DNA of 64,000 nt from Rhodococcus sp. 06-462-5 (GCF_002258315.1 NZ_NOYD01000038.1:248001-312000), one strand, 5' to 3'. Shown: positions 7,799 to 16,592, counted from the first letter of the stretch. Made by a program: numbers and translations. The notes: generated from the sequence alone by a model not told the origin.

Positions 7799-9303
7799 TG
7801 CCACTCGGACGAGCCCACTCGGTGGCGGTCAACGGGGTCGACGGCGTGCTGGTGGAAATCGAAGCAGATATCGGGCAGGGCCTGCCCGGTACGCATCTGG
7901 TCGGGTTGCCCGACACTGCTCTCAACGAATCACGTGATCGGGTCAAAGCAGCGGTGAAGAACTCGGGTGGCACGTGGCCGGACAGCCGGGTGATTCTCGC
8001 GCTGTCGCCGGCAACGTTGCCCAAGGGCGGATCGGTGTACGACCTGGCCCTCGCATTGTCGGTTCTCGATGCCGCGAAGGCGATTCCGCGCGGATGTCTT
8101 TCCGAGACCGTCTTTCTGGGTGAATTGGCACTCGATGGCAGGCTGCGTGCAGTTCGTGGAGTCCTGCCCGGGGTGCTCGCGGTCAAGAAGGCGGGTTGGC
8201 AGCGGGTGATCGTTCCGCTGCAGTGTCTGCCCGAAGCGGGTCTGGTGGACGGAATCGAGGTGTTGGGCGCAGGTTCGCTCGGGGACGTGGTGGCGTGGCT
8301 TCGTGGTGAGCAGGCCCTCGAATCACCCATTCCGACCGAATGGCACGAGGAGGTCTACCCGGATCTCAGTGATGTGGCCGGACAGGCCGACGCGCGATGG
8401 GCCCTGGAGGTCGCCGCGGCAGGCGCACATCACATCATGCTGACCGGGCCACCGGGAATCGGAAAAACTATGCTCGCGCAACGTCTTCCGGGAATTCTCC
8501 CGCCGCTGACCGAATCGGAAGCGCTCGAAGTGACAGCGATCCACTCGGTGGCGGGCCTGTTGACCACGGCGCGGCCTCTGATCACGTCGCCGCCGTTCAT
8601 CGCGCCACACCATTCGACTTCGGTGAGCGCCTTGGTCGGGGGCGGAACCGGAATGGCCAAACCGGGAGCGGTCAGCCGCGCACACCGCGGAGTTCTGTTT
8701 CTGGACGAATGCGCCGAGATGAGCGTTCGGGTACTCGAGGCCTTGCGTACTCCGTTGGAGGACGGCGAGATTCGCATTGCTCGGCGCGACGGTGTGGCCA
8801 GGTATCCGGCCAGATTTCAGTTGGTTCTCGCCGCCAATCCGTGCCCGTGTGCGCCTGCGCGGCAGGTCGACTGCGTCTGCCCGCCCACAGCGCGACGCAA
8901 GTATCTCGGCAAGCTGTCCGGGCCGTTGCTGGACCGTGTCGATCTGCGCATTCAGATGATGGGTGTCGCGACGGGCGCACTGGTCGACGAGGTGGGGGAG
9001 GGCACGAGTGAGATTCGCGCGCGCGTGACCGGGGCCAGGGACGCCGCTGCGGAGCGGTGGCGGGAGTTTGGGTGGAGGACCAATGCGGAGGTTCCGGGAC
9101 CCGCTCTGCGGCAACGATTTCGATTGGCGCGCTCGACGCTCGCTCCGGTCGAGCGTGCGTTGCGCAACGGATCGCTCACCGCACGCGGCGCAGACCGCGC
9201 CATTCGGGTGGCGTGGACGCTGAACGATCTCGCCGGTGGCTCGGTCCCCGGTGCCGACGAGGTCGGAGCCGCGTTGGACTTCCGGGACAGGGGAGTGGCA
9301 TGA
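7798..9303 (+). CDS. YifB/ComM-type Mg-chelatase-like AAA+ ATPase
   Basis: The 501-residue protein has an N-terminal Lon-protease-like S5-type fold domain (about 1-165), then a central Mg-chelatase-like AAA+ domain with Walker A GPPGIGKT at residues 217-224 and Walker B VLFLDECAE. A four-Cys segment (PCPCAPARQVDCVC) follows, then a C-terminal lid domain. Proteobacterial ComM is a hexameric branch-migration helicase acting in natural transformation; by homology this protein may process recombination intermediates. It starts at ATG 7798 overlapping the yraN stop. Its own stop overlaps dprA by 4 bases, so the three genes form one coupled operon. Confidence 0.93.
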   Translation: MPLGRAHSVAVNGVDGVLVEIEADIGQGLPGTHLVGLPDTALNESRDRVKAAVKNSGGTWPDSRVILALSPATLPKGGSVYDLALALSVLDAAKAIPRGCLSETVFLGELALDGRLRAVRGVLPGVLAVKKAGWQRVIVPLQCLPEAGLVDGIEVLGAGSLGDVVAWLRGEQALESPIPTEWHEEVYPDLSDVAGQADARWALEVAAAGAHHIMLTGPPGIGKTMLAQRLPGILPPLTESEALEVTAIHSVAGLLTTARPLITSPPFIAPHHSTSVSALVGGGTGMAKPGAVSRAHRGVLFLDECAEMSVRVLEALRTPLEDGEIRIARRDGVARYPARFQLVLAANPCPCAPARQVDCVCPPTARRKYLGKLSGPLLDRVDLRIQMMGVATGALVDEVGEGTSEIRARVTGARDAAAERWREFGWRTNAEVPGPALRQRFRLARSTLAPVERALRNGSLTARGADRAIRVAWTLNDLAGGSVPGADEVGAALDFRDRGVA

Positions 9304-10421
9304 CACACGACACACGCCGACTCGCTTGGGCGTACCTCTCTCGGGTGGCGCAGGGCCCGCATCGACCGGTGGTCGATCACGCCGCAGCGCACGGTCCCGA
9401 ATCGACGGCAGAAGCAGTGCGAGCCGGTGGGTTGGGGGAGCGGCTCGCAGTTCGCGCCCACATCGACACTGCGGCAGCGGACCTCGATCACATCGGTGCG
9501 CTCGGTGGCCGGTTGATCACGCCGGACGACGACGAGTGGCCGGCGTGGCGCTTCCTCGGATTCGACGGACCGGGTATGACCGCAGGGGTGGACACCTGTG
9601 CGCCGATTGCGTTGTGGGCGCTGGGAACTCGGCCGGTGGCAACGATCACCGAGCGGTCGGTGTCCATCGTCGGGACTCGCGCATCGAGTCCCTACGGTGA
9701 TCATGTGACGGCGGAGATATCCTCCGATCTGGCGCTCGACGGCTGGACCATCATCTCGGGAGCGGCGTTCGGTATCGATGCCGCGGCACATCGAGCGGCT
9801 CTCGGAGTCGAGGGGACGACGATGGCGGTACTCGCCTGTGGCGTCGATCGTGCGTATCCAGCGGGCCACTCGCGGCTACTGCGGCAGATCGCTGCTCACG
9901 GTCTGGTTCTCAGCGAGTACGCGCCGGGCACGACCCCGGCGAAGCATCGCTTCCTCGCTCGCAACAGGCTCGTCGCGGCACTCGGATCGGCTGTGGTGGT
10001 CGTCGAGGCCGGGTGGCGCAGCGGTGCGCGCAACACGGCGGCGTGGGCAGCGAAACTCGGTCGGCCGGTGCTGGCGGTCCCGGGGCCGGTCACCTCGCCC
10101 ACGTCCACGGGTTGTCACCGCATGATCCGGGACGGCGAGGCCGTGCTGGTGTCGAGCTCTCACGACGTGGTCGCCGAGGCGGGCGCACTCGGGTCGCTGG
10201 AGGAGTCTCGGCCCGAGCTCTTTCGCGAGACCGATGCGCTCTCGGACACCGCCCTGTTGATCTACGACGCGTTGCCGGCGACCGGATCACTGTCGAGTCG
10301 AGAGTTGTCCGAGCACTCCGGTGTGCCGCTGAGCAAGGTGCGCGCATCCCTGCCGGTCTTGGAGATGGACGGATTCGTGGCCAGCGACGAGACCGGATGG
10401 TTCCGCGTGGTGCGTGGATGA
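9300..10421 (+). CDS. dprA: DNA-processing protein DprA
   Basis: The 373-residue protein has an N-terminal helical/SAM-like region and the central Rossmann-like DprA domain, seen as VSIVGTRASSPYG, ISGAAFGIDAAAHRAAL and LARNRLVAALGSAVVVVEA. A winged-helix C-terminal domain (about 310-373, ALPATGSLSSRELSEHSGVPLSKVRASL) follows. DprA loads RecA onto incoming single-stranded DNA and protects it. The start is ATG 9300, sharing ATGA with the yifB stop; the open frame extending to 9057 lies inside yifB. In a genus where natural competence is not generally shown, conservation of this operon may reflect another DNA-repair role. Confidence 0.95.
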   Translation: MTHDTRRLAWAYLSRVAQGPHRPVVDHAAAHGPESTAEAVRAGGLGERLAVRAHIDTAAADLDHIGALGGRLITPDDDEWPAWRFLGFDGPGMTAGVDTCAPIALWALGTRPVATITERSVSIVGTRASSPYGDHVTAEISSDLALDGWTIISGAAFGIDAAAHRAALGVEGTTMAVLACGVDRAYPAGHSRLLRQIAAHGLVLSEYAPGTTPAKHRFLARNRLVAALGSAVVVVEAGWRSGARNTAAWAAKLGRPVLAVPGPVTSPTSTGCHRMIRDGEAVLVSSSHDVVAEAGALGSLEESRPELFRETDALSDTALLIYDALPATGSLSSRELSEHSGVPLSKVRASLPVLEMDGFVASDETGWFRVVRG

Positions 10422-10455
10422 GCGCACCACGACTTCGAGCCCGAACGGTAGGGTG

Positions 10456-10474
10456 TTAGGTAATGCTTAGTCGA
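10456..10474 (+). promoter_or_regulatory. Candidate IdeR/DtxR iron box
   Basis: TTAGGTAATGCTTAGTCGA matches the left half and centre of the 19-bp IdeR consensus (TTAGGTTAGGCTAACCTAA) well and the right half poorly. It is 43 bases upstream of the GTG start of a siderophore-interacting protein, the expected position for iron control. Confidence 0.55.
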
Positions 10475-10516
10475 TGCATCGGGTATCGGCGTCGTTCGCT
10501 CGAAGAGGGGTCCGAA

Positions 10517-11299
10517 GTGCCACGCAAGAAAACCACCCTGTCCGTCCTGCGCACCGAGGCGCTCACCCCGCACATGCACCGGGTCTACCTGGGTGGGGCC
10601 GACTTCGACGACTTCGATGCAATCGACGAGACCGATGCCTACGTCAAGTTGTTCTTCGGCACCGATGACGAACCGATCATGCGCACGTACACCGTTCGCT
10701 CGGTCGACACCGCCGCGCGGGAGATCGCCATCGACTTCGTGGTGCACGGAGACGAGGGAGTCGCCGGGCCGTGGGCCACTCGGGCGAAGCCGGGAGACGA
10801 GATGTCGTTCTTCGGCCCGTCCGGTGGGTACGCCCCGCGCCCCGATGCGGACTGGCACTTGTTCGCCGGCGACGAATCGGCGATTCCGGCGATCTCGGCT
10901 GCCGTCGAGGCGCTCCCGGAAGACGCCGTCGCCAAGGTTTTCATCGAAGTCGCCGACCGGCACGACGAGATCTACATGGAGACTCTCGCCGTCGTGGATG
11001 TGACCTGGGTCCACCGGGGTGCGTCCTCGAACGAGGTCGGCGACGACCGGGCCGGAGACAACGCGCCGCTGATCGCGGCGGTGAAGGAAACGGAATGGCT
11101 TCCGGGGCAAGCGCAGGTCTTCGTGCACGGAGAAGCGCAGGCCGTCATGCACAACATCCGGCCCTACATCCGTAAGGAGCGCGGAGTCGGAGCCGAGTGG
11201 GCCTCGATCTCGGGCTATTGGCGTCGCGGCCGGACCGAGGAGACATTCCGAGTGTGGAAGCGCGAACTCGCACAGGCCGAATCCGGTGTCGACGCCTGA
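10517..11299 (+). CDS. Siderophore-interacting FAD-binding protein (ViuB-like)
   Basis: The 260-residue cytoplasmic flavoprotein reduces ferric-siderophore complexes to release iron. It has an N-terminal FAD-binding barrel (about 1-110, with MRTYTVRS as the flavin-binding R-x-Y-T motif) and a C-terminal SIP domain ending ISGYWRRGRTEE. It starts at GTG 10517 (PRKKTTLSVLR), with GAAGAGG upstream. The ATG at 10463 is rejected because it falls inside a candidate iron box, which would put the operator in the coding region. The position after dprA and before xerC matches mycobacterial viuB (Rv2895c). Iron-dependent repression by IdeR is likely. A hairpin follows. Confidence 0.9.
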   Translation: MPRKKTTLSVLRTEALTPHMHRVYLGGADFDDFDAIDETDAYVKLFFGTDDEPIMRTYTVRSVDTAAREIAIDFVVHGDEGVAGPWATRAKPGDEMSFFGPSGGYAPRPDADWHLFAGDESAIPAISAAVEALPEDAVAKVFIEVADRHDEIYMETLAVVDVTWVHRGASSNEVGDDRAGDNAPLIAAVKETEWLPGQAQVFVHGEAQAVMHNIRPYIRKERGVGAEWASISGYWRRGRTEETFRVWKRELAQAESGVDA

Positions 11300-11303
11300 T
11301 CCG

Positions 11304-11340
11304 GCGACAACCCACCTCGGACGGCGTGTCCGGTTGTCGC
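11304..11340 (+). terminator. Hairpin between the SIP gene and xerC
   Basis: GCGACAACC (11304-11312) pairs perfectly with GGTTGTCGC (11332-11340), and a second small stem (CGGAC/GTCCG) lies inside the loop. No T run follows, so termination is probable but not certain. Confidence 0.6.
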
Positions 11341-11368
11341 TGAGCCTGCCAGCGCCCAAGCTGAGCCG

Positions 11369-12295
11369 GTGACCGATTCGCTGCCGCCGCACCTCGACAT
11401 TCACGTCGAGGAGTTCGCCGAGCACCTGCGACTCGGTCGAGAGCGATCGGAGCACACCATCCGGGCCTACGTCTCCGATGCTCGTTCGTTGCTCGCGCAC
11501 TTCGCTGAGTCCTCACCGGATGCGACGATCGCCGACCTCGACCTCCGTGCGGTGCGTTCGTGGCTGGCCGCGCACTCGGCCGCCGGCTCGGCCAGAACGT
11601 CGATGGCGAGACGAACCTCGTCGGCGAGGACCTTCGGGAAGTGGCTCGAACGCGTGGGAGCGGTGACGGCAGCGCCGGCGGAACGCCTGGCCGGACCCGC
11701 CGGCCACCGCACGCTGCCCGGTGTTCTTCGCCACAGCCAGGCGGCGCACGCGTTGGCCGCCGCCGAATCCGGTGCCGCCGAGCTCGATCCCATCGCGCTA
11801 CGGGACAGGCTCATCGTCGAATTGCTCTACGCAACCGGGGTGCGCGTCGGAGAGCTGTGCGGACTCGACGTCGACGATGTGGACACCGATCGCCGCCTGA
11901 TTCGAGTGATCGGCAAGGGCAACAAGGAACGCTCGGCTCCGTACGGTGCACCGGCAGCGCATGCGGTCGAGAACTGGCTGGTCAGCGGCAGACCCGAACT
12001 GGCCGGTGATCGATCCGGTGCGGCGTTGCTGTTGGGACGTCGAGGTGGACGGCTCGATCAACGGCAGGCCAGAACGGCGGTACACGCGGTACTCGAGACC
12101 GTTCCCGGTGGTCCCAGCCTCGGCCCGCACGGCCTACGGCATACCGCGGCAACTCACCTGCTCGAAGGAGGAGCCGATCTGAGGGTGGTGCAGGAGCTGC
12201 TCGGCCACGCCTCGCTGGCGACCACTCAGATCTACACACACGTCTCGGTCGAACGGCTACGAGCCGTGCACGATCAAGCTCATCCCCGAGCGTGA
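11369..12295 (+). CDS. xerC: Tyrosine recombinase XerC
   Basis: The 308-residue site-specific recombinase resolves chromosome dimers at dif together with XerD. It has an N-terminal SAM-like core-binding domain (about 10-100) and a C-terminal catalytic domain. The full catalytic set is visible: Arg159 (TGVRVGEL), Lys183 (IGKGNKE), His254 and Arg257 (HGLRHT), His280 (LLGHASL) and the nucleophile Tyr289 (TQIYTH). It starts at GTG 11369. Because this is a conserved backbone locus and no attachment sites or cargo are nearby, it is the housekeeping XerC, not an integrase of a mobile element. It is followed on the same strand by a MinD-like ATPase. Confidence 0.95.
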   Translation: MTDSLPPHLDIHVEEFAEHLRLGRERSEHTIRAYVSDARSLLAHFAESSPDATIADLDLRAVRSWLAAHSAAGSARTSMARRTSSARTFGKWLERVGAVTAAPAERLAGPAGHRTLPGVLRHSQAAHALAAAESGAAELDPIALRDRLIVELLYATGVRVGELCGLDVDDVDTDRRLIRVIGKGNKERSAPYGAPAAHAVENWLVSGRPELAGDRSGAALLLGRRGGRLDQRQARTAVHAVLETVPGGPSLGPHGLRHTAATHLLEGGADLRVVQELLGHASLATTQIYTHVSVERLRAVHDQAHPRA

Positions 12296-12362
12296 GCCGA
12301 GCGTCGGCGGCACAACGTTTGGTAGCGTCGTGTCCGACTGACTACACCGAATACGGGGGACC

Positions 12363-13682
12363 GTGGACCGCGACCGACCGCAAGGTACTTCGGAGACGTG
12401 GTCCATGCATGTCCGCAACGGCTCTGCTGCCGATCGTCGGAATCCCGCTGGTCGTTCGGACAGCGCACGCGACGACAGCAACGGGCCCGTATCGTCGGAT
12501 CCGATGTCCACTCCCCGCTCGACGCCTCGGCAGCCGCCACCCTGGCAGACACCCGACTCGGGCGACCGGCAACCCCTGCCACCGCGGTACAACCCGCCGG
12601 TGCCGCTCGAGCCCGGGCCGCCGGCCGTCCAGCAGGACCGGTACCTGCCGGTGCCGCCGCACACCGAGGATCCTCGGACGCAGCCCGATCGATGGTCGCC
12701 GCAACCGTGGTCGGGGGCACCCAACGCCTATCGACCCAACAGCCAGGATCTGGGCGCGGATTCGTTGCTCAAGCGTCCCAAGCGAGTGGCCAACTCGGGT
12801 TGGCGGCGAGGGGTGCACCGGCTCACCGGCGGGGTCATCAACCCTGGCGAATCGACGGCGGAAGAGCGGTACCGAAACCAGGTCGAACGAATTCGGCAGC
12901 CGGTGCTCGGCGATTACCGGATCGCGTTCCTGTCACTCAAGGGTGGCGTCGGCAAGACGACCACCACTCTCGGTCTCGGCTCGACGTTCGCGTCGCTGCG
13001 CGGAGATTGCGTCATCGCGGTGGACGCGAACCCCGACTTCGGCACCCTGGGGGAGCGAGTTCCACGTCAGACGTCGTCGACCGTGCGTGATCTGCTGGCC
13101 GCCGCACCGCACATTCGTCGCTACTCCGACATCCGCGAGCACACCTCGCAGGCACCGAGTCGACTCGAGGTGCTGGCCGGCGAGCGCGACCCCGCCGCAT
13201 CGGAGATGTTCGGTGAGGAGGACTACCGCGCCGTCATCGACATGCTGCAGGTGTACTACAACCTGATCCTTACCGACTGCGGTACCGGGATCATGCACTC
13301 GGCGATGAACGGGGTGCTGCAACTGGCGAACGCGCTGGTACTGGTCAGCTCGCCAGCGGTCGACGGTGCTCGCAGCGCTGCAGCGACGCTGGACTGGCTC
13401 GAGCTGCACGGCTACGGCCATCTTGTCGAGCGCACCGTGGTGGTGATCAGCTCGGTCCGCCCGGGTTCGTCGGCGGTGGACATGAACCTGCTGCAGCAGC
13501 ACTTCCTCGAGCGCTGTCGCGCCGTGCTGGTGGTTCCGTTCGACGAGCACCTCGCCGAGGGAGCCGTGGTCGATCTGGATCAGTTGCGTCCCCAGACTCG
13601 AAGCGCGTTCATCGAACTCGCCGCCATGGTGGCCGACGACTTTCCCGCGGCGTCCGGCAGACACTCCGGCCAACAGCGCTGA
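12363..13682 (+). CDS. MinD/ParA-like ATPase with long proline-rich N-terminal region (EspI-like)
   Basis: The 439-residue protein has two parts. Residues 1-150 are rich in Pro, Arg, Ser and Gln and look disordered. A short conserved stretch (LTGGVINPGES) then leads into a deviant-Walker P-loop ATPase, with KGGVGKT at 193-199, VDANPDFGTLGERV as the switch region, and a ParA-like C-terminus. This layout resembles the MinD-like proteins of ESX (type VII) secretion loci such as EspI, but no ESX gene is present here. It starts at GTG 12363 after GGGGGA; ATG 12405 is possible. The neighbour is xerC upstream, and it is convergent with the M23 gene, with a 3-base gap. Function unknown; the family usually positions or regulates complexes by ATP-driven dimerisation. 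Confidence 0.85.
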   Translation: MDRDRPQGTSETWSMHVRNGSAADRRNPAGRSDSARDDSNGPVSSDPMSTPRSTPRQPPPWQTPDSGDRQPLPPRYNPPVPLEPGPPAVQQDRYLPVPPHTEDPRTQPDRWSPQPWSGAPNAYRPNSQDLGADSLLKRPKRVANSGWRRGVHRLTGGVINPGESTAEERYRNQVERIRQPVLGDYRIAFLSLKGGVGKTTTTLGLGSTFASLRGDCVIAVDANPDFGTLGERVPRQTSSTVRDLLAAAPHIRRYSDIREHTSQAPSRLEVLAGERDPAASEMFGEEDYRAVIDMLQVYYNLILTDCGTGIMHSAMNGVLQLANALVLVSSPAVDGARSAAATLDWLELHGYGHLVERTVVVISSVRPGSSAVDMNLLQQHFLERCRAVLVVPFDEHLAEGAVVDLDQLRPQTRSAFIELAAMVADDFPAASGRHSGQQR

Positions 13683-13685
13683 CGA

Positions 13686-14192
13686 TCACCTACCTTTGTC
13701 GTCGAGTGGTTTCAACCTGATCGGACTCGCGCGCACCAACGCCGTGGGATCGAGATAGTCGCGGCCACGTCGTATGCCCCAGTGAAGGCACGTCGACGAG
13801 CAGCTCTCGTGCCCCGACACCAACGAACCCAGCACGGTCCCTCGCCGAACCCGCGCGCCCGGGGCAATCGAGGCCAGCACCGGTTCGTACGTCGATCTCA
13901 GTCCGCCCGGATGATCAACGGATACGACGGGCTTGCCCGCGACCGACCCGGCGAACACCACGGTGCCGTCGGCGACGGCCAGTACCGACTGGCCCTCGCG
14001 GGCGGCGAGGTCGACACCACGGTGGCCCGGTAGCCAATTCTGCTCGGGACGGTCGAAGGGGGTGACGACCTGCGGCCTCGGCTGCAGCGGCCAGGCGAAT
14101 GCGCCTTGCTGCGCCGATGCGACCGGCGTCGAGAGCGCTACCGTGGTCGCGAGGCACACCGCGAGTGCGCGGCTCGGGAGAGAGATGTTCAC
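13686..14192 (-). CDS. Secreted M23-family (LytM) peptidase-like protein
   Basis: The 168-residue protein begins with a Sec signal peptide (about 1-27, cleavage near ASA-QQ) followed directly by an M23 domain. The zinc ligands His57 and Asp61 (HRGVD) and His137 are present. The residue two before His137, normally the catalytic His of the H-x-H motif, is Cys135 (TCLHWGI). It may therefore be a weak or altered peptidase, or a LytM-type activator that binds peptidoglycan. The same TCLHWG form occurs, as far as I recall, in other actinobacterial proteins at this locus (Rv2891), so it is probably ancestral, not a local mutation. It is divergent from rpsB across 347 bases containing two inverted DnaA boxes. 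Confidence 0.88.
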   Translation of the reverse strand: MNISLPSRALAVCLATTVALSTPVASAQQGAFAWPLQPRPQVVTPFDRPEQNWLPGHRGVDLAAREGQSVLAVADGTVVFAGSVAGKPVVSVDHPGGLRSTYEPVLASIAPGARVRRGTVLGSLVSGHESCSSTCLHWGIRRGRDYLDPTALVRASPIRLKPLDDKGR

Positions 14193-14539
14193 CCGTCGAC
14201 CATCTCCTGGATTCGACCGACCGGACGAACCCTGAGGGGATTTGTGGACAAGGAATTTCTTTGTCCACAGGCCCCGGAAACTCTTGACAGTCGGGCCTGG
14301 TTATGACGAGGGCGGTGGCAGGTCTACACTCGTCACTTGCGGCCTGTGCGTGCACGGGTCGACTTCGCGCGTCCGCTTCCATCGCATCGTCTGCTCCGAG
14401 CAGAATCACCGATACGAGAACCGGTTGTCGGCGGTCCTGAGATCTCCGTGATGTCAGGTCCGGCAACTTCAGCGGGCGCCAGGGCAGAGGTCACCGACAC
14501 TCTGCGTCAACCGCACCATCGAAAGAGAGTTCTTCAGCC
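14193..14539. other. Divergent control region between the M23 gene and rpsB
   Basis: No gene is seen here. The region holds the inverted DnaA-box pair (14243-14269), a perfect TTGACA at 14284-14289, and a TACACT -10-like hexamer at 14335-14340. The last two are too far apart (45 bases) to be one promoter. The remaining about 200 bases would form a long rpsB leader, where an S2-dependent control element could lie; I cannot identify its structure. GAAAGAGAG precedes the rpsB start. Confidence 0.5.
14243..14269. promoter_or_regulatory. Inverted pair of DnaA boxes
   Basis: TGTGGACAA (14243-14251) and TTGTCCACA (14261-14269) are exact, oppositely oriented copies of the actinobacterial DnaA-box consensus, separated by 9 bases (GGAATTTCT). 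They lie about 50 bases upstream of the M23 start and 270 bases upstream of rpsB. The perfect inverted repeat would also suit a dimeric regulator. Confidence 0.6.
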
Positions 14540-15430
14540 ATGGCTGTAGTAACAATGAAGCAGCTGCTCGACAGCGGCACACACTTCGGACACCAGACCC
14601 GTCGCTGGAACCCGAAGATGAAGCGATTCATCTTCACCGACCGCAACGGCATCTACATCATCGACTTGCAGCAGACTCTGACCTTCATCGACAAGGCCTA
14701 CGAGTTCGTCAAGGAGACCGTCGCCCACAACGGCACGGTTCTGTTCGTCGGTACCAAGAAGCAGGCACAGGAGTCCATCGCCGCTGAGGCAACCCGCGTG
14801 GGCATGCCCTACGTGAACCAGCGCTGGCTCGGTGGCATGCTCACCAACTTCCAGACGGTGCACAAGCGTCTGCTCCGCCTCAAGGAGCTCGAGGCCATGG
14901 AGCAGACCGGTGGCTTCGAGGGACGCACCAAGAAGGAAATCCTCATGCTCACGCGTGAGATGACCAAGCTCGACCGCACCCTCGGTGGCATCCGGGACAT
15001 GTCCAAGGTCCCGTCGGCCATCTGGATCGTCGACACCAACAAGGAGCATCTCGCGGTTGCCGAGGCGCGCAAGTTGAACATCCCGGTCATCGCGATCCTC
15101 GACACCAACTGCGATCCCGACGTGGTCGACTACCCGATCCCGGGTAACGACGACGCGATCCGTTCCGCTGCGCTGCTGACCAAGGTCGTCGCATCCGCAG
15201 TCGCCGAGGGCGTGCAGGCTCGCGCGGGTCAGAACACTGCATCCGACGCCAAGCCCGAGGTCGGCGCAGGCGAGCCCCTCGCCGAGTGGGAGCTCGAGCA
15301 GCTCGCTCAGGCGTCACCGGCAGCCGACGCCCCCGCAGCAGATGCTCCGGCAGCCGAGGCTCCCGCAGCCGATGCCCCGGCAGCAGAAGAAGCACCGGCA
15401 GCAGAAGAAGCCCCGGCCGCTCAGGCTTGA
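14540..15430 (+). CDS. rpsB: 30S ribosomal protein S2
   Basis: The 296-residue essential small-subunit protein is recognised by [22 protein letters not shown], the RWLGGMLTN segment and the DTNCDPD and [10 protein letters not shown] motifs. Residues 1-257 are the canonical S2. Residues about 258-296 form a low-complexity Ala/Pro/Glu/Asp tail made of repeats such as [12 protein letters not shown], longer than in E. coli but usual in corynebacterial relatives. It starts at ATG 14540 and is followed by a strong hairpin and then tsf, the usual rpsB-tsf pair. Confidence 0.97.
   Translation: MAVVTMKQLLDSGTHFGHQTRRWNPKMKRFIFTDRNGIYIIDLQQTLTFIDKAYEFVKETVAHNGTVLFVGTKKQAQESIAAEATRVGMPYVNQRWLGGMLTNFQTVHKRLLRLKELEAMEQTGGFEGRTKKEILMLTREMTKLDRTLGGIRDMSKVPSAIWIVDTNKEHLAVAEARKLNIPVIAILDTNCDPDVVDYPIPGNDDAIRSAALLTKVVASAVAEGVQARAGQNTASDAKPEVGAGEPLAEWELEQLAQASPAADAPAADAPAAEAPAADAPAAEEAPAAEEAPAAQA
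15316..15427 (+). repeat. In-gene degenerate repeats encoding the S2 Ala/Pro/acidic tail
   Basis: Tandem degenerate units of about 15-18 bases (GCAGCCGACGCCCC-like, then GCAGCAGAAGAAGC-like) encode alternating APAAD and APAAEE blocks at the C-terminus of rpsB. Such tracts change length easily by slippage. Confidence 0.75.
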
Positions 15431-15438
15431 TCGAATTC

Positions 15439-15472
15439 GGTCCCGGTTCACCCTCAGGGGTGGGCCGGGGCC
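15439..15472 (+). terminator. Strong hairpin between rpsB and tsf (attenuator or partial terminator)
   Basis: A 15-pair stem (15439-15453 with 15458-15472, including four G-T wobbles) closes a TCAG loop, starting 8 bases after the rpsB stop. There is no T run after it. It probably lowers read-through or stabilises the rpsB mRNA end and does not fully stop transcription. Confidence 0.65.
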
Positions 15473-15590
15473 GCTTCGGTATGTCAGGGTTGTGGTCGGT
15501 CCGGCTCCGTTGTGGGCCCGTCGATCACGCCCTGAGAACAGCATTTTTCGTCAACGCCCGTACCCAGACTTTTGAGGAGGCTCGCCCACG

Positions 15591-16415
15591 ATGGCGAACT
15601 ACACTGCCGCCGACGTCAAGCGGCTCCGTGAGCTCACCGGCTCCGGAATGATGGACTGCAAGAACGCACTCGCCGAGAACGACGGCGACTACGACAAGGC
15701 CGTCGAGTACCTGCGTATCAAGGGTGCCAAGGACGTCGGCAAGCGCGCCGAGCGCAACACCGCCGAAGGCCTCGTCGCCGCCGAGGGTGGAGTGCTCGTG
15801 GAGATCAACTCCGAAACCGACTTCGTGGCCAAGAACGACGAGTTCCAGACGTTCGCCGCGTCCGTTGCGGCCACGGCTGCAGCAGGCAAGCCGGCCGACG
15901 TCGACGCCCTCAAGGCGCTCGACCTGAACGGCAAGACAGTCGAAACGGCTCTGAACGAGCTGTCGGCCAAGATCGGCGAGAAGCTCGAGCTGCGTCGCGT
16001 CGTGTCCTACGACGGAAACACCGCGACGTACCTGCACAAGCGCAGCGCGGACCTGCCGCCTGCAGTCGGCGTGCTGGTCGAGTACACCGGTGACGGCGAT
16101 GCCGCGGGCGATGCTGCGCGCGCTGCTGCGATGCAGATCGCGGCCCTCAAGGCCAAGTACGTCACGCGCGAGGAGGTCCCCGAGGACCTGGTTGCCGCCG
16201 AGCGTCGCATCGCCGAGGAGACCGCTCGCGAAGAAGGCAAGCCGGAGCAGGCACTGCCGAAGATCGTCGAAGGTCGCGTCAACGGATTCTTCAAGGACGT
16301 CGTTCTCACCGAGCAGAAGTCGGTGCAGGACGGCAACAAGACCGTCAAGGCCATTCTCGACGAGGCCGGCGTGACCATCACGCGCTTCTCGCGGTTCGAG
16401 GTCGGTGCCAGCTAG
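15591..16415 (+). CDS. tsf: Elongation factor Ts
   Basis: The 274-residue nucleotide-exchange factor regenerates EF-Tu-GTP. It shows the N-terminal UBA-like motif ([23 protein letters not shown]) and the core signature [15 protein letters not shown], followed by the two-subdomain core. The length is typical of actinobacterial EF-Ts. It starts at ATG 15591 with TGAGGAGG upstream. It lies 160 bases after rpsB; the intervening hairpin suggests that tsf may also have its own promoter. Confidence 0.97.
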   Translation: MANYTAADVKRLRELTGSGMMDCKNALAENDGDYDKAVEYLRIKGAKDVGKRAERNTAEGLVAAEGGVLVEINSETDFVAKNDEFQTFAASVAATAAAGKPADVDALKALDLNGKTVETALNELSAKIGEKLELRRVVSYDGNTATYLHKRSADLPPAVGVLVEYTGDGDAAGDAARAAAMQIAALKAKYVTREEVPEDLVAAERRIAEETAREEGKPEQALPKIVEGRVNGFFKDVVLTEQKSVQDGNKTVKAILDEAGVTITRFSRFEVGAS

Positions 16416-16437
16416 TCTGCGCACCGGTTCGGTCGAG

Positions 16438-16478
16438 GCGATGCCGTTCATTCGATTCCATCGAGTGGGCGGCATCGC
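16438..16478 (+). terminator. Hairpin downstream of tsf
   Basis: GCGATGCCG (16438-16446) pairs perfectly with CGGCATCGC (16470-16478) around a 23-base loop, 22 bases after the tsf stop. No T run follows, so efficiency is uncertain. Confidence 0.5.
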
Positions 16479-16592
16479 TCGTGCGCGGGGCAGGTGGGTG
16501 TGCATGCCGGAGCCCTGTCCACCACCCGGGCCTCGATAGGGCAGGATGATCCAAGAGGAAACCGTAGTGTTCGACGAGTACCGAGGAGAGCT

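Noticed and set aside
11369..12295. xerC as part of an integrative element
   Set aside because: It is in its conserved chromosomal position and no attachment sites, excisionase or cargo genes surround it.
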